Source of the DNA: Agromyces italicus DSM 16388
GTDB lineage: Bacteria > Actinomycetota > Actinomycetes > Actinomycetales > Microbacteriaceae
Assembly (NCBI RefSeq): GCF_000421545.1
Contig: NZ_ATXF01000009.1
Location: 1 to 64,000 of the forward strand
Direction of reading: 5' to 3'
DNA length: 64,000 nt
Each line of letters begins with the position of its first letter. The stretch's first letter is position 1. Under the pieces are notes generated by a model. It was given only the letters and a program-made list of their open reading frames with translations. It was not told the DNA's origin and searched no databases. Positions 1 through 9,371 of this stretch are shown here, in pieces. Both the position numbers and the translations under genes were made by a program.

Positions 1-95
1 GCGCACAGCACCCGCACACGGGGTTCGACCCCGACCCTCCGCCAGAAACCGACCCGCCGCCGGGTGCGCGCACAGCACCCGCACACGGGGTTCGA
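1..95. repeat. Direct repeat, period 67 nt, T-arm-like core
   Basis: A 28-nt sequence at 1-28 (beginning GCGCACAGCACCCGCACACG and ending GGGGTTCGA) recurs exactly at 68-95. The first copy touches the window edge and may extend upstream. In the first copy CGGGG-TTCGA-CCCCG can pair, followed by a seven-base strand and GCCA, which recalls a tRNA T-arm and acceptor end. The loop is five bases instead of seven and there is no upstream tRNA body inside the window, so no tRNA is called. Confidence 0.6.
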
Positions 96-361
96 ATCCT
101 TCTTGTCCGGGTGTCCCCCACCCTCTCCAGAACCGCCTATGCTGTCCTGAGCCGGGTCGTGAGGGCCCGAGGTGTCGACGAAGACGACGGCGGCCTCGTT
201 GACCCCACGACGCCGGCGCACCCTCCCGTCCCGCATCCGATTCCGCCTCCCAGAACCGCGGCCGAGTTCGACGTTCGTCGGCGACGCGTCGGCCCGATCC
301 ACGCCGTGTCCTCATTAATGCGGAATAGCGCCGCGCCCCGAACGGGCGCATCATGTGAGAG
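96..361. other. Intergenic region without a supported gene
   Basis: Short reading frames here overlap in several frames, lack a ribosome binding site and have no recognisable protein content. The stretch presumably carries the promoter of the gene at 362; an AT-richer patch at about 314-328 is the most promoter-like part. Confidence 0.5.
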
Positions 362-970
362 ATGTCAGCAGCACCGGTGGAAGCGAGGAGTGGGGACGCA
401 GGGGGCTCCTCCACCAGCGCAGCGGCAGCAGGGGGCGACGGCCTCAGGGTGATCACCCTGAGGCCTCGTCGCACTCTCGGATGGAATTACGGACTCGCGC
501 TCGCCGCGCTCCTCGCGCCGCTGCTCGCCGCTGAGCTGTGGGTGCTCGATCAGCCCACCGCGTGGCCGATCTTCGCGGCGACGGCAGCGGTGCTGGGCGT
601 GATCGTCGGGCTCGTCTGGGTCGCGTACCGACGCACCCGGGTGTCGGTGAGCAAGTACGGGATCGTCGAGCGCGGGTTCTTCGGCGCCACGACCGTCGTC
701 GCGGCGCGAGACGTCGCTCGGGTGCTGCGACTCGAGCTCTACCGACCGAACAGTCTCGACACGACCGATGAGCTCTTCGTCGTCTGCCGGGGCGGGCGCG
801 GGCGCTTCCGCATGCGCGGCCGCTTCTGGGACGAGCGCACGATGAATCTCGTCGCCGAGGTGCTCGAGGTCGACGAGACGACACGGTCCGAGCCGGTGAC
901 GCTCGCCGAACTGCGTGCCAGCGACCCGAGACTGCTCTACTGGTTCGAGCGGCGATCGCTCATCGTCTGA
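362..970 (+). CDS. PH-like domain membrane protein, function unknown
   Basis: A 202-residue protein with a low-complexity Ala/Gly/Ser head (residues 1-27), a short basic stretch and two adjacent hydrophobic segments at about 41-61 and 67-89. A soluble domain of about 110 residues follows. The arrangement of two membrane helices followed by a beta-rich domain (RVSVSKYGIVERGFFG, then TTVVAARDVARVLRLELY) resembles bacterial PH-like membrane proteins common in actinobacteria. The ATG at 362 has only a weak GAGAG upstream. The next downstream gene is convergent. No catalytic motif is visible; I would not assign a function beyond membrane-anchored PH-like protein. Confidence 0.7.
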   Translation: MSAAPVEARSGDAGGSSTSAAAAGGDGLRVITLRPRRTLGWNYGLALAALLAPLLAAELWVLDQPTAWPIFAATAAVLGVIVGLVWVAYRRTRVSVSKYGIVERGFFGATTVVAARDVARVLRLELYRPNSLDTTDELFVVCRGGRGRFRMRGRFWDERTMNLVAEVLEVDETTRSEPVTLAELRASDPRLLYWFERRSLIV

Positions 971-1006
971 GCGGCGGGTCGGGCAGGCGGCTCGACCGCG
1001 GCCGGG

Positions 1007-1627
1007 TCAGCTCGTCGCGATGCCGAGCCGCGGCGACTGCGGCGTGCTCGACGGCAACTCGTGGAAGCCGAGGCGGTCGTAGAACGCCCGCGCCCCCGTG
1101 TTCGCTGCGGCGAGTCCGAGGTGCAGTGCGGGCACACCGCGGGCGGCGAGTTCGGCCCGCACGGTGTCGATGAGTCGGCGACCGAATCCCTGCCCCTGCA
1201 GCTCGGGCAGCAGGTCGATGTGCAGGTGGGCGGGGTACTCGGCGAGTTCGGGCACGATCATGCGCTCGGGGTGGAGGCCGGCGTCGATGAGCTCGGCCTC
1301 GGTGAAGTCGGGTGCGTGCTCGGTTGGCGCACCCGCGACAGGATGCCTCGCGGCGAAGCCGGGCGTCCACTCGCGCCGCCACCACTCGACGAAGTCGGCG
1401 GTGTCGGCGATCGCCATGACGTAGCCGAATGCCCGGCCGGTCACCTGATCGGCAACGACGAAGGCGAGTTCGGGCGCATATTCGACGTACGGGAGCGCGA
1501 ACACCTCGGGCATGAGTGAATCGTCGGAGTAGACCCCGGTCGCGTCGCCGCCGGCCGCCGCGGTACGCAGGCAGATCAGCGCGACATCCTCGCGGTCCTC
1601 AGGGCGGTAGGGGCGAATCTCGAACAC
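1007..1627 (-). CDS. GNAT-family N-acetyltransferase
   Basis: A 206-residue single-domain protein expected to move an acetyl group from acetyl-CoA to an unknown amine. The acetyl-CoA pyrophosphate-binding motif QGQGFGR sits at residues 144-150 after the beta-strand HLHIDLLPEL. The C-terminal NTGARAFYDRLGF (176-188) is the usual GNAT Asn/Tyr segment. The tryptophan-rich insert around residues 80-90 and the overall length resemble the acetyltransferase-like domain associated with bacterial O-GlcNAcase relatives, but that is only a resemblance. The start is GTG with GGAGGA seven bases upstream. The upstream gene is also on the minus strand but is separated by a repeat-containing gap of about 100 bases. 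Confidence 0.85.
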   Translation of the reverse strand: MFEIRPYRPEDREDVALICLRTAAAGGDATGVYSDDSLMPEVFALPYVEYAPELAFVVADQVTGRAFGYVMAIADTADFVEWWRREWTPGFAARHPVAGAPTEHAPDFTEAELIDAGLHPERMIVPELAEYPAHLHIDLLPELQGQGFGRRLIDTVRAELAARGVPALHLGLAAANTGARAFYDRLGFHELPSSTPQSPRLGIATS

Positions 1628-1650
1628 CGATCAATCCTCCCCGATCTCTC

Positions 1651-1732
1651 GAGGGTCTCGAGACGCTTCACTCCTCGGCCGGAGGGCGGGTGGCCTCGAC
1701 ACGCTTCGCTCCTCGGCGCTCCGCGACCACGG
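1651..1732. repeat. Degenerate intergenic GAGACG...CTCCTC element
   Basis: Contains two related blocks (TCTCGAGACGCTTCACTCCTCG and a second beginning CTCGACACGCTTCGCTCCTC) separated by about 40 bases. They resemble the GTTTCGAGACG/CTCCTCAACC element seen at 22206-22243, 22648-22690 and 54639-54682. It sits in the gap after the HerA-like gene on the minus strand. Confidence 0.5.
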
Positions 1733-3613
<1,881 letters not shown>

Positions 3614-3619
3614 GTGCCG

Positions 3620-3625
3620 ATCCTA
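3620..3625 (-). promoter_or_regulatory. -10 box of leaderless promoter for HerA-like gene
   Basis: TAGGAT read on the minus strand ends six bases before the ATG at 3613, the spacing expected when transcription starts at the A of ATG. Confidence 0.6.
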
Positions 3626-3649
3626 CTGATGCACCCCGGTGCACCCCCG

Positions 3650-4108
3650 TCACAATGGACGGGATTCGGCGATCGCCCGACGCAGCCCGTTCGGATTGAA
3701 CAGGCTCAGCGCGGTCGCCGAGATGACCTCGACGGGCGCGTCGAGCAGCCGTCGAGCGAGGTCGGAGAGCAACGGTGCCGCCGCCGACCCCATCGCGACG
3801 TCGGTCTCGACGAGGAGTGCGAGCGCGCCGGGGTGCTCGCGGTACTCCTCGTCGAGCAGACGTACGTTCGTCGCGCCGTGCTGTTCGAACGCACGCAGCA
3901 GTTCACCGCGCCGGAGCACGAGCCGCTCGTCGAGCGGAAGCTCGGCGAATCTGCGGCGCTCGTCACCGCGCCCCGGTCGCCGCCTGCTCGCGGCGAACTC
4001 GAGCATCGCCTCGCGGAGCACCGCCTTCTTCGTCGTTCCGAGGAAGTACGCGAACTCGTCGATCAGGGCGTTCGTCGCGGCATCCACCTTCACCGGCCTC
4101 TCCGTCAT
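3650..4108 (-). CDS. Ribbon-helix-helix-like protein, function unknown
   Basis: A 152-residue protein. The first 40 residues (VKVDAATNALIDEF... then TTKKAVLREAMLEFA) look like an Arc/CopG-type ribbon-helix-helix DNA-binding domain. The remainder is an alpha/beta region without a motif I recognise; it ends SLFNPNGLRRAIAESRPL. The ATG at 4108 was chosen over an upstream in-frame ATG at 4294 because GGAGGGAG lies about nine bases before it and the upstream part would read through low-complexity tandem repeats. The neighbouring HerA-like gene has its own promoter 25 bases downstream of this gene's stop. It could be a small transcription factor or antitoxin-like protein; no toxin partner is adjacent. 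Confidence 0.6.
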   Translation of the reverse strand: MTERPVKVDAATNALIDEFAYFLGTTKKAVLREAMLEFAASRRRPGRGDERRRFAELPLDERLVLRRGELLRAFEQHGATNVRLLDEEYREHPGALALLVETDVAMGSAAAPLLSDLARRLLDAPVEVISATALSLFNPNGLRRAIAESRPL

Positions 4109-4190
4109 CCGGGCTCCCTCCACGTGATCGTCACCCTTCGCCGCCACGACGGCATCGCCCACGGTGCGCCTCCGCACCTCCGCGCCTCGG

Positions 4191-4282
4191 CCTCCGCGCC
4201 TCCGCGCCTCCGCGCCTCCGCGCCTCCGCAGAGAGTTCCCTTCGCAAGGTCGGTACCGAAGTACCGAAGTACCGAAGTACCG
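4191..4282. repeat. Two short tandem arrays of 8-mers
   Basis: CCTCCGCG is repeated four times at 4191-4222 with a degenerate fifth copy to 4230. GTACCGAA is repeated three times at 4253-4276 with a partial copy to 4282. They lie in the 339-base gap (4109-4447) between divergent genes, which otherwise holds only the promoter of the polymerase gene and no supported ORF. Confidence 0.9.
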
Positions 4283-4435
4283 GGGATTCGACAACGAAAC
4301 TCTCCCCTACCGCGGGCCGATCGTGTCGAAGCCGAGCCCCGGCGGGCTCGCCCAAGGCGGCGGCGGGGTTGGGGAGGAGGAGTCGGCTCGTCTCCTGCCG
4401 GGGCGGGCGGGGTTCCGCGGGCACGGGGACCGCCC

Positions 4436-4441
4436 TAGGGT
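4436..4441 (+). promoter_or_regulatory. -10 box of leaderless promoter for LigD-like polymerase
   Basis: TAGGGT ends six bases before the ATG at 4448. The spacer GAAGGA looks like a ribosome binding site but would be too close to the start codon. Confidence 0.5.
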
Positions 4442-4447
4442 GAAGGA

Positions 4448-5749
4448 ATGAGCCCGGCAGCGCGTGCGGCAGAGGTCATCGAGGTGGGGGGCCACGAGGT
4501 ACGGATCTCGCACCCCGACAAGCTCGTCTTCCCCGAGCCGGGCCTCACGAAGCTCGGCCTCGTCCAGTACTACCTCTCGGTCGCCGACGGGGCGCTCTGC
4601 GGCGTCGCCGGCCGGCCGATGGTGCTGAAGCGGTTCGTGAAGGGCATCGACCAGGAGGCCTTCTTCCAGAAGCGCGCCCCCGAGAAGCGCCCCGACTGGA
4701 TCGAGACCGCCACACTCCACTACGCCTCGGGGAACTCGGCCGAAGAGGTCGTGGTGACGGAGGCCGCGGCGCTCGCATGGGTCGTGAACCTCGGATGCAT
4801 CGACCTCAACCCGCACCCGGTCAGGGCCGGCGACCTCGACCGTCCCGATGAGCTGCGGGTCGACCTCGACCCGATGCCGGGAGTCGACTGGTCGCAGATC
4901 GTCGACGTCGCGTTCGTCGCGCGGGAGGTGCTCGTCGACCACGGACTCGTCGGCTGGCCGAAGACCTCGGGCTCGCGAGGCATCCACATCTCGGTGCGGA
5001 TCGCGCCCGAATGGAGTTTCGCCGACGTCCGCCTCGCCGCCGAGACCCTCGCCCGAGAGGTCGAGCTGCGGGCGCCGGGGCTCGCCTCTGCACGTTGGTG
5101 GAAGGAGGAGCGCGGCGAGAGCGTGTTCGTCGACTTCAACCAGAACGCGAAGGACCGCACGGTCGCTTCGGCATACTCGGTCAGGGCGCTGCCCGACGCC
5201 CGAGTGTCGACCCCGCTCGAGTGGGCGGAGGTCGCCGGCAGTCGCCCCGAACGCTTCACGGTGGCGACGGTGCTCGAACGCTTCGCCGAACGCGGCGACC
5301 CGGCGGCCGGCATCGACGACGCCGTCGGCCGGCTCGACGCGCTCCTCCGCCGAGCCGAGGAGCTCGGGCCGGCAGAGAAGCCGCCACGCGGCTCCGGCGG
5401 ATCGGGGCGGCGGCGATCGACGATGCCGCTCGTCGAGATCGCTCGCGCGAAGACCAAGGACGAAGCGCTCGGCGGCCTCGAGCGGTGGAAGGCGAGGCAT
5501 CCCGAGGTCGTCGCCCACCTCGCGCCGGCCGACGTGCTCGTCGACGGCATGCGCGGCAGCTCCTCGCTCTGGTATCGCATCCGCGTGAACCTGCAGCACG
5601 TCCCCGAGCGCGAGCGTCCGCCGCAGGAGCCGCTCGAGTCCGACTACGATCCGTGGGAGAGGTACCGCGATGACGACGGGCGGCTCTCGCGGCCGCAGGG
5701 GGTTGGCGAGGGGTCTGCGTCCGAGGCGACCGCGGACGACCCCTCGTGA
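4448..5749 (+). CDS. Stand-alone LigD-type polymerase/primase domain protein
   Basis: A 433-residue protein whose first 300 residues are the archaeo-eukaryotic-primase-like polymerase domain of bacterial LigD, which fills and extends ends during non-homologous end joining. The conserved segments are visible: IDLNPHP at about 118-124, the two catalytic aspartates in VDLDP (138-142), and KTSGSRGIHI at about 172-181. The C-terminal 130 residues are charged and end in an acidic/Ser-rich tail without a ligase or nuclease signature. LigD proteins of mycobacteria fuse polymerase, nuclease and ligase; separate polymerases occur in other actinobacteria. No ku or ligase gene is adjacent. The stop overlaps the GTG start of the next kinase gene (GTGA), so the two are translationally coupled. 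Confidence 0.85.
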   Translation: MSPAARAAEVIEVGGHEVRISHPDKLVFPEPGLTKLGLVQYYLSVADGALCGVAGRPMVLKRFVKGIDQEAFFQKRAPEKRPDWIETATLHYASGNSAEEVVVTEAAALAWVVNLGCIDLNPHPVRAGDLDRPDELRVDLDPMPGVDWSQIVDVAFVAREVLVDHGLVGWPKTSGSRGIHISVRIAPEWSFADVRLAAETLAREVELRAPGLASARWWKEERGESVFVDFNQNAKDRTVASAYSVRALPDARVSTPLEWAEVAGSRPERFTVATVLERFAERGDPAAGIDDAVGRLDALLRRAEELGPAEKPPRGSGGSGRRRSTMPLVEIARAKTKDEALGGLERWKARHPEVVAHLAPADVLVDGMRGSSSLWYRIRVNLQHVPERERPPQEPLESDYDPWERYRDDDGRLSRPQGVGEGSASEATADDPS

Positions 5750-6663
5750 GCGACCTCGGGCCGGTCGACCCCGGACACCGAGCAGACCTCGAATGGCTGC
5801 ACCGCTGGCGGCTGCGCGCCGACGGAGACGTGCGGACGACCGCGTCGAGCACGCTCATGCCAGTGCGCACGTCCGACGGCGCCGCGGCGATGCTGAAGAT
5901 CGCCCGCGTCGACGAGGAGGAGCGCGGTGGGGAACTGATCGAACGGCTCGCCGGGCGCGGGGTCGCCCGGGTGCTGCGCCGTGAGGGGCGCGCGGTGCTG
6001 CTCGAGCGGGCGACCGGCCCGAACGACCTCGTTCGCCTCGTGCTCGCCGGGTACGACAGCGAGGCGACCCGGGTGCTCTGCGGTGCGGCCTCGAGGCTGC
6101 ACCTCGAGGTGTCGGAGCTCGACCCGCCGCGCGACCGCGACGCGCTCGCCGCCGCCGCCGACACCGTTGCACCCGCCGAATCGGGCGAACCGCTGCTCAC
6201 ACCGCTCACGAGCTGGTTCCGCGAGCTGCTCGCGCACGCCGACGGGCTGGCCCCGCTGCATCGCCGCGGCGCCGAACTCGCACAGGGCCTGCTGGCGGCG
6301 CCCCGCGACGAGCGGGTGCTGCACGGCGACGTGCACCACGGCAACGTGCTCGACTTCGGCGAGCGCGGCTGGCTCGCGATCGATCCCAAGGGGCTCCTCG
6401 GCGAGGCCGCGTTCGACTACTGCAACCTGCTCTGCAATCCCTCGCTCGAACGCGCGCTCGCGCCGGGCCGGCTCGAGCGGCAGTTCGGCGTCGTGCTCGA
6501 TGCGACCGCCCGCGCCGGTGCACCGCTCGAGTCCGACCGTCTCGCCCGTTGGCTCGTCGCCTGGTGCGCCCTGTCGTCGACCTGGTTCAGCCTCGACGAC
6601 GACCCGGTGCACGCCGAGGCCGTCGCCCGCATCGGCGAGCGCGCGCTGGAGCTGCTCGACTGA
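5746..6663 (+). CDS. Aminoglycoside 6-phosphotransferase-like small-molecule kinase
   Basis: A 305-residue protein-kinase-fold phosphotransferase. The catalytic loop LHGDVHHGNVL is near residues 192-202 and the metal-binding DPKG near 214, as in the aminoglycoside/hydroxyurea kinase family (APH(6), Fosmidomycin- and StrB-like). The nucleotide-binding region around TSDGAAAMLKIARVDEE (about 42-58) supplies the lysine. Substrate cannot be told from sequence; family members phosphorylate aminoglycosides or endogenous metabolites. The start is a GTG inside the stop of the polymerase gene, a four-base overlap implying coupled expression. A strong bidirectional terminator follows immediately. Confidence 0.8.
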   Translation: MSDLGPVDPGHRADLEWLHRWRLRADGDVRTTASSTLMPVRTSDGAAAMLKIARVDEEERGGELIERLAGRGVARVLRREGRAVLLERATGPNDLVRLVLAGYDSEATRVLCGAASRLHLEVSELDPPRDRDALAAAADTVAPAESGEPLLTPLTSWFRELLAHADGLAPLHRRGAELAQGLLAAPRDERVLHGDVHHGNVLDFGERGWLAIDPKGLLGEAAFDYCNLLCNPSLERALAPGRLERQFGVVLDATARAGAPLESDRLARWLVAWCALSSTWFSLDDDPVHAEAVARIGERALELLD

Positions 6664-6667
6664 ACCG

Positions 6668-6703
6668 CTGAACGCCCCGCCCAGAGCCGGGCGGGGCGTT
6701 CAG
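6668..6703. terminator. Bidirectional terminator hairpin
   Basis: A perfect 15-bp stem (CTGAACGCCCCGCCC with its complement) closes a six-base AGAGCC loop between two convergent genes, the kinase on the plus strand and uricase on the minus strand. There is no long U tract, which is common in high-GC actinobacteria. Confidence 0.85.
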
Positions 6704-6716
6704 CACCGTGCGTCGA

Positions 6717-7700
6717 TCAGCAGAAGGCGCCGGTGGACTCCCACGCCGCAGGGGCCGGTTCGAGGCCTTCGCGGGTGACCGTGGCCTCGATGAGACCGTA
6801 TGAGCGGTCGCTCGCGTAGAAGACCTCGTTCGGGTTGTCGAGCCCGAACGGAGCGAGGTCGACGACGAAGTGGTGCTTGTTCGGCATCGAGAAGCGGATC
6901 TCGGCGATCTCGGGGTGCGCCTCGAGCACGGCCTGGCCCATTTCGAAGAGCGTCGTCTGCAGCGCCGCCGAGTAGTTCTCGGTGAACGCCTCGAGCAGGA
7001 TCGCCTTCACACTGTCGTAGACCGCGTTGTAGTCGACGTCGGCGCCCGGCTGGTAGCGCCAGCGGGTCGAGACGCTCGTCGCGAGGATGCGGTCACTCGT
7101 CTCCTGGAGGGTCGTGTAGCGGTCCTTCGGGTACCCCTCGAAGCCCGACTGGGTCGTCTTCAGGACGACGAGGTCCTTCAGTCCGGCGAGCACGTGCCGG
7201 ATGTCGCCGTCGGCGACCACCGCGGCGGTGCGCACCTCCTGGCCCTTCCGCACGAAGGAGTGGTCGTGCGGCTCGCCGTGCGCGACGATGCGCTCCCACG
7301 CGTAGCTCTCGGCGAGCCAGCGGCCGCCCGTCACCCAGTCGAACGACGAGGTGAAGTGCTCGGCGAGGCGCAGCAGGAACGCCTCGGGCGAACCGACGCC
7401 GTCGCGGGCGAACGCGAACACCGTGTTCTTCTGCGTGTCGGTCGCGACGACGTGCGCATTGTCGCCGTCGAGATGGGCCGCGGCGAAGTCGCCGCGGAGC
7501 TGCGAGGTGACGTTGAGGTCTTCGATCTCGTGGCGGTCGGTGTCGCGGGTCACCTTGACGACGCGGACCTCGGCCTTGCCGTACTGGTTCGGGCCGAGCA
7601 CGATGGCGCCCTCGGCCGACGCGGTTGCAGCGGCGGTGTCGGCGCCGCTCGCGCTCGATGCGTCGGTGATGTTCACGGTGTTGATGAGCGTGTCGGTCAT
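6717..7700 (-). CDS. uox: Urate oxidase (uricase)
   Basis: A 327-residue factor-independent urate hydroxylase that oxidises urate to 5-hydroxyisourate, releasing hydrogen peroxide. The tandem T-fold protein shows the signature YGKAEVRVVKV from residue 40 (catalytic Lys42), VVATDTQKNTVF with the conserved Thr87-Asp88, and NKHHF near 273-277 carrying the catalytic histidine. The first 30 residues are an Ala/Ser/Thr extension not needed for the fold. It is the last gene of a three-gene operon (uraD-hiuH-uox) with seven bases between hiuH and this gene, so one transcript delivers all three enzymes of urate to S-allantoin. A strong terminator follows. Confidence 0.95.
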   Translation of the reverse strand: MTDTLINTVNITDASSASGADTAAATASAEGAIVLGPNQYGKAEVRVVKVTRDTDRHEIEDLNVTSQLRGDFAAAHLDGDNAHVVATDTQKNTVFAFARDGVGSPEAFLLRLAEHFTSSFDWVTGGRWLAESYAWERIVAHGEPHDHSFVRKGQEVRTAAVVADGDIRHVLAGLKDLVVLKTTQSGFEGYPKDRYTTLQETSDRILATSVSTRWRYQPGADVDYNAVYDSVKAILLEAFTENYSAALQTTLFEMGQAVLEAHPEIAEIRFSMPNKHHFVVDLAPFGLDNPNEVFYASDRSYGLIEATVTREGLEPAPAAWESTGAFC

Positions 7701-7707
7701 TCTCGTT

Positions 7708-8058
7708 CTAACTTCCTCGGTAGGTCGAATAGGCGAAGGGGCTCAGCAGGATCGGCACGTGGTAGTGCCGGCCCTCCTCGGCGACGAGGAAGGTGAGCTG
7801 CACTTCGGGGTAGAAGGTTTCGGTCTGCGTGGCGGCGAAATAGGCGCCCGTGTCGAACCGCAGTCGGTACTCGCCGTTCGGCAGGGTCTCGGGGCCGAGC
7901 TGTTTCGCCCGCCCGTCGCCGTCGGTCACCGCAGTGCCGATCGTCGTCCAGCCGCCAGGGCCGTCGCCCGAGCGCTGCAGGAGTTCGACGGGGACCCCGG
8001 CCGCGGGCCGGCCCTTCACGGCATCGAGCACGTGCGTGGTGATCTGCGAAACGGTCAT
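7708..8058 (-). CDS. hiuH: 5-Hydroxyisourate hydrolase (transthyretin-related)
   Basis: A 116-residue transthyretin-like enzyme that hydrolyses 5-hydroxyisourate to OHCU, the second step after uricase. The N-terminal HVLDAVKGRPAAGVPV strand with its conserved histidine and the C-terminal tetrapeptide YRGS, the family signature, are both present; length is normal. The ATG at 8058 was chosen because it overlaps the uraD stop by four bases (ATGA) and begins exactly at the family's start. A much longer in-frame ORF extends upstream through uraD but is an artefact of GC bias. Confidence 0.95.
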   Translation of the reverse strand: MTVSQITTHVLDAVKGRPAAGVPVELLQRSGDGPGGWTTIGTAVTDGDGRAKQLGPETLPNGEYRLRFDTGAYFAATQTETFYPEVQLTFLVAEEGRHYHVPILLSPFAYSTYRGS

Positions 8059-8564
8059 CGTGAGATGAGGCCCTTCAGTCTCAGGACGGCGATCTCGCGC
8101 AACTGCTGCGCGACCGCGACGTCTTCGCTCGCCTCGTCGTTGTCGAGGCGCTCGGTCAACGCGTCGAGGATCTCGGGCGCCGACCGCCCGGCGGCTCGGA
8201 TCAGGAACACCCTGCCGAACCGTGCCTCGTATGCCGCGTTGCCCTCGGCGATCGCCCGCGCGAGTTCGGCGTCGCCCTGGCCGAGCCCCGCCTGCTCCGC
8301 CCGCGAGAGTGTCGCTTCGGTGCTCTGCCCGCTCGCGCGCTCCCCGATGCGGGGGTGGTGGCTGAGCGCCTGCGCGACCTCCTCGGCCGTGAACGGCGAC
8401 TCGGCCGCCTCGGCCTCGTCGACGAGCTCGTCGATCGAGCGGTACGGCCGATGGTCGGCGAGGTGTTCGCACCATCGCGTCACGTCGACGCACGGTCGAA
8501 GCACGGCGATCGCCTCCGCGCGATCGGCTTCATTGAACTGTTCAAGCAACATCGCTTGAGTCAC
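8055..8564 (-). CDS. uraD: OHCU decarboxylase
   Basis: A 169-residue 2-oxo-4-hydroxy-4-carboxy-5-ureidoimidazoline decarboxylase, giving stereospecific S-allantoin. The catalytic histidine is in HPRIGE at residues 70-75. The downstream helix TEATLSRAEQAGL and the strand YEARFGRVFLIRAAGRS are family hallmarks. The protein could start at Met1 or Met5 (MLLEQF); the latter matches the family start better. It is the first gene of the uraD-hiuH-uox operon; a degenerate copy of the purine-regulon operator lies about 50 bases upstream. Confidence 0.93.
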   Translation of the reverse strand: MTQAMLLEQFNEADRAEAIAVLRPCVDVTRWCEHLADHRPYRSIDELVDEAEAAESPFTAEEVAQALSHHPRIGERASGQSTEATLSRAEQAGLGQGDAELARAIAEGNAAYEARFGRVFLIRAAGRSAPEILDALTERLDNDEASEDVAVAQQLREIAVLRLKGLISR

Positions 8565-8589
8565 TTTCTCATTCTGCTGGCATCCACGG

Positions 8590-8630
8590 CGTATGGAAAT
8601 ACGAGACAGTTGTTGTTTCGTATCGTGGAA
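8590..8630. promoter_or_regulatory. Putative purine-regulon operator before uraD operon
   Basis: TTTCG-TATCG-TGGAA at 8616-8630 matches eight of ten defined positions of the TTCCG-N5-CGGAA site seen elsewhere in the island. A second palindrome CGTAT-GGAA-ATACG lies at 8590-8603. The region is visibly AT-richer than its surroundings and holds the promoter of the urate operon. Confidence 0.45.
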
Positions 8631-8662
8631 CTGTTATTTCAGCATGCGACAATCCTATCGAA

Positions 8663-8712
8663 CGGATGCCACGGCGGCAACGACTTCGGAGAAGTTCGCG
8701 CCGTGGCATCCG
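8663..8712 (-). terminator. Terminator hairpin after the peroxiredoxin gene
   Basis: A perfect 14-bp stem (CGGATGCCACGGCG and its complement) encloses a 22-base loop that can fold again. It begins five bases after the bcp stop and separates bcp from the urate operon promoter. Confidence 0.7.
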
Positions 8713-8716
8713 ATCA

Positions 8717-9193
8717 TCAGAGACCCAGCTGCGCGCGCAGTCGCGCGACGTGCCCGTTCGGGTCGACGTTGTACTCGACCGAGGCGACCCGGCCCTCGGC
8801 GTCGACGACGACCGTCGAGCGGATCAGCCCGTCGAAGGTGCGACCTGCGACGGTCTTCTGCCCCCACGCGCCCCACGCCCTGGCGACCTGCGCCTCGGCA
8901 TCGGAGAGCAGCGGGAAGGCGAGCTGCTCGGCCTCGGCGAACTCCGCGAGCCGTGCGACCGGGTCGGGCGAGATTCCGAGCACGGCGTAGCCGGCCGACT
9001 GGAACGACGCCAGATTCTCACGGAAGTCGCACGCCTCGGTCGTGCAGCCGGGCGTGAACGCCGCAGGGTAGAAGTAGACGATCGCCGGGGTTCCGCGGTG
9101 GTCGCGGAGCCGCCGCACGTCACCGCTCGCGTCGGGCAGGGCGAAGTCGGGGGCGAGCTGGCCGGGTTCGAGTTCGTCGGACGAGTTGATCAT
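8717..9193 (-). CDS. bcp: Peroxiredoxin, BCP/PrxQ type
   Basis: A 158-residue thiol peroxidase reducing hydrogen peroxide and organic hydroperoxides. The peroxidatic motif AFTPGCTTEACDFRENL has the catalytic Cys and a second Cys four residues on, the atypical two-Cys pattern of the BCP subgroup. The ATG at 9193 was chosen over an upstream in-frame ATG since MINSSDELEPGQLAPDFAL begins just before the family's conserved N-terminus. It sits between the urate operon and the allantoin operon with a terminator on each side, so it is a single-gene unit. Its position beside a hydrogen-peroxide-producing uricase suggests detoxification, which is an inference. Confidence 0.92.
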   Translation of the reverse strand: MINSSDELEPGQLAPDFALPDASGDVRRLRDHRGTPAIVYFYPAAFTPGCTTEACDFRENLASFQSAGYAVLGISPDPVARLAEFAEAEQLAFPLLSDAEAQVARAWGAWGQKTVAGRTFDGLIRSTVVVDAEGRVASVEYNVDPNGHVARLRAQLGL

Positions 9194-9266
9194 GCGGTGC
9201 TCCGTTTCATCGGTCGACGGATGCCTCGGAGGCCCCGCCGCTGGCTGGTACAGGGTGGTTGGTGGT

Positions 9267-9307
9267 GGCGCGCCGACGGCTCGGCGCCGGCGCGGCGTCG
9301 GCGCGCC
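9267..9307 (-). terminator. Terminator hairpin after glxK-allB
   Basis: A perfect 12-bp stem (GGCGCGCCGACG and complement) with a 17-base GC-rich loop, located downstream of the hyi-glxR-gcl-glxK/allB operon. The rest of the gap (9194-9371) has no supported gene. Confidence 0.6.
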
Positions 9308-9371
9308 TCGGCGTGGTGTGGCCGCGCCCGGCGCGATATCGGATCGCACCGGGCCGCGACCGCCCGGGATG

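Noticed and set aside
1-120. tRNA gene at the window start
   Set aside because: Only a T-arm-like piece is present, with a five-base loop; no anticodon or D arm lies within the window.
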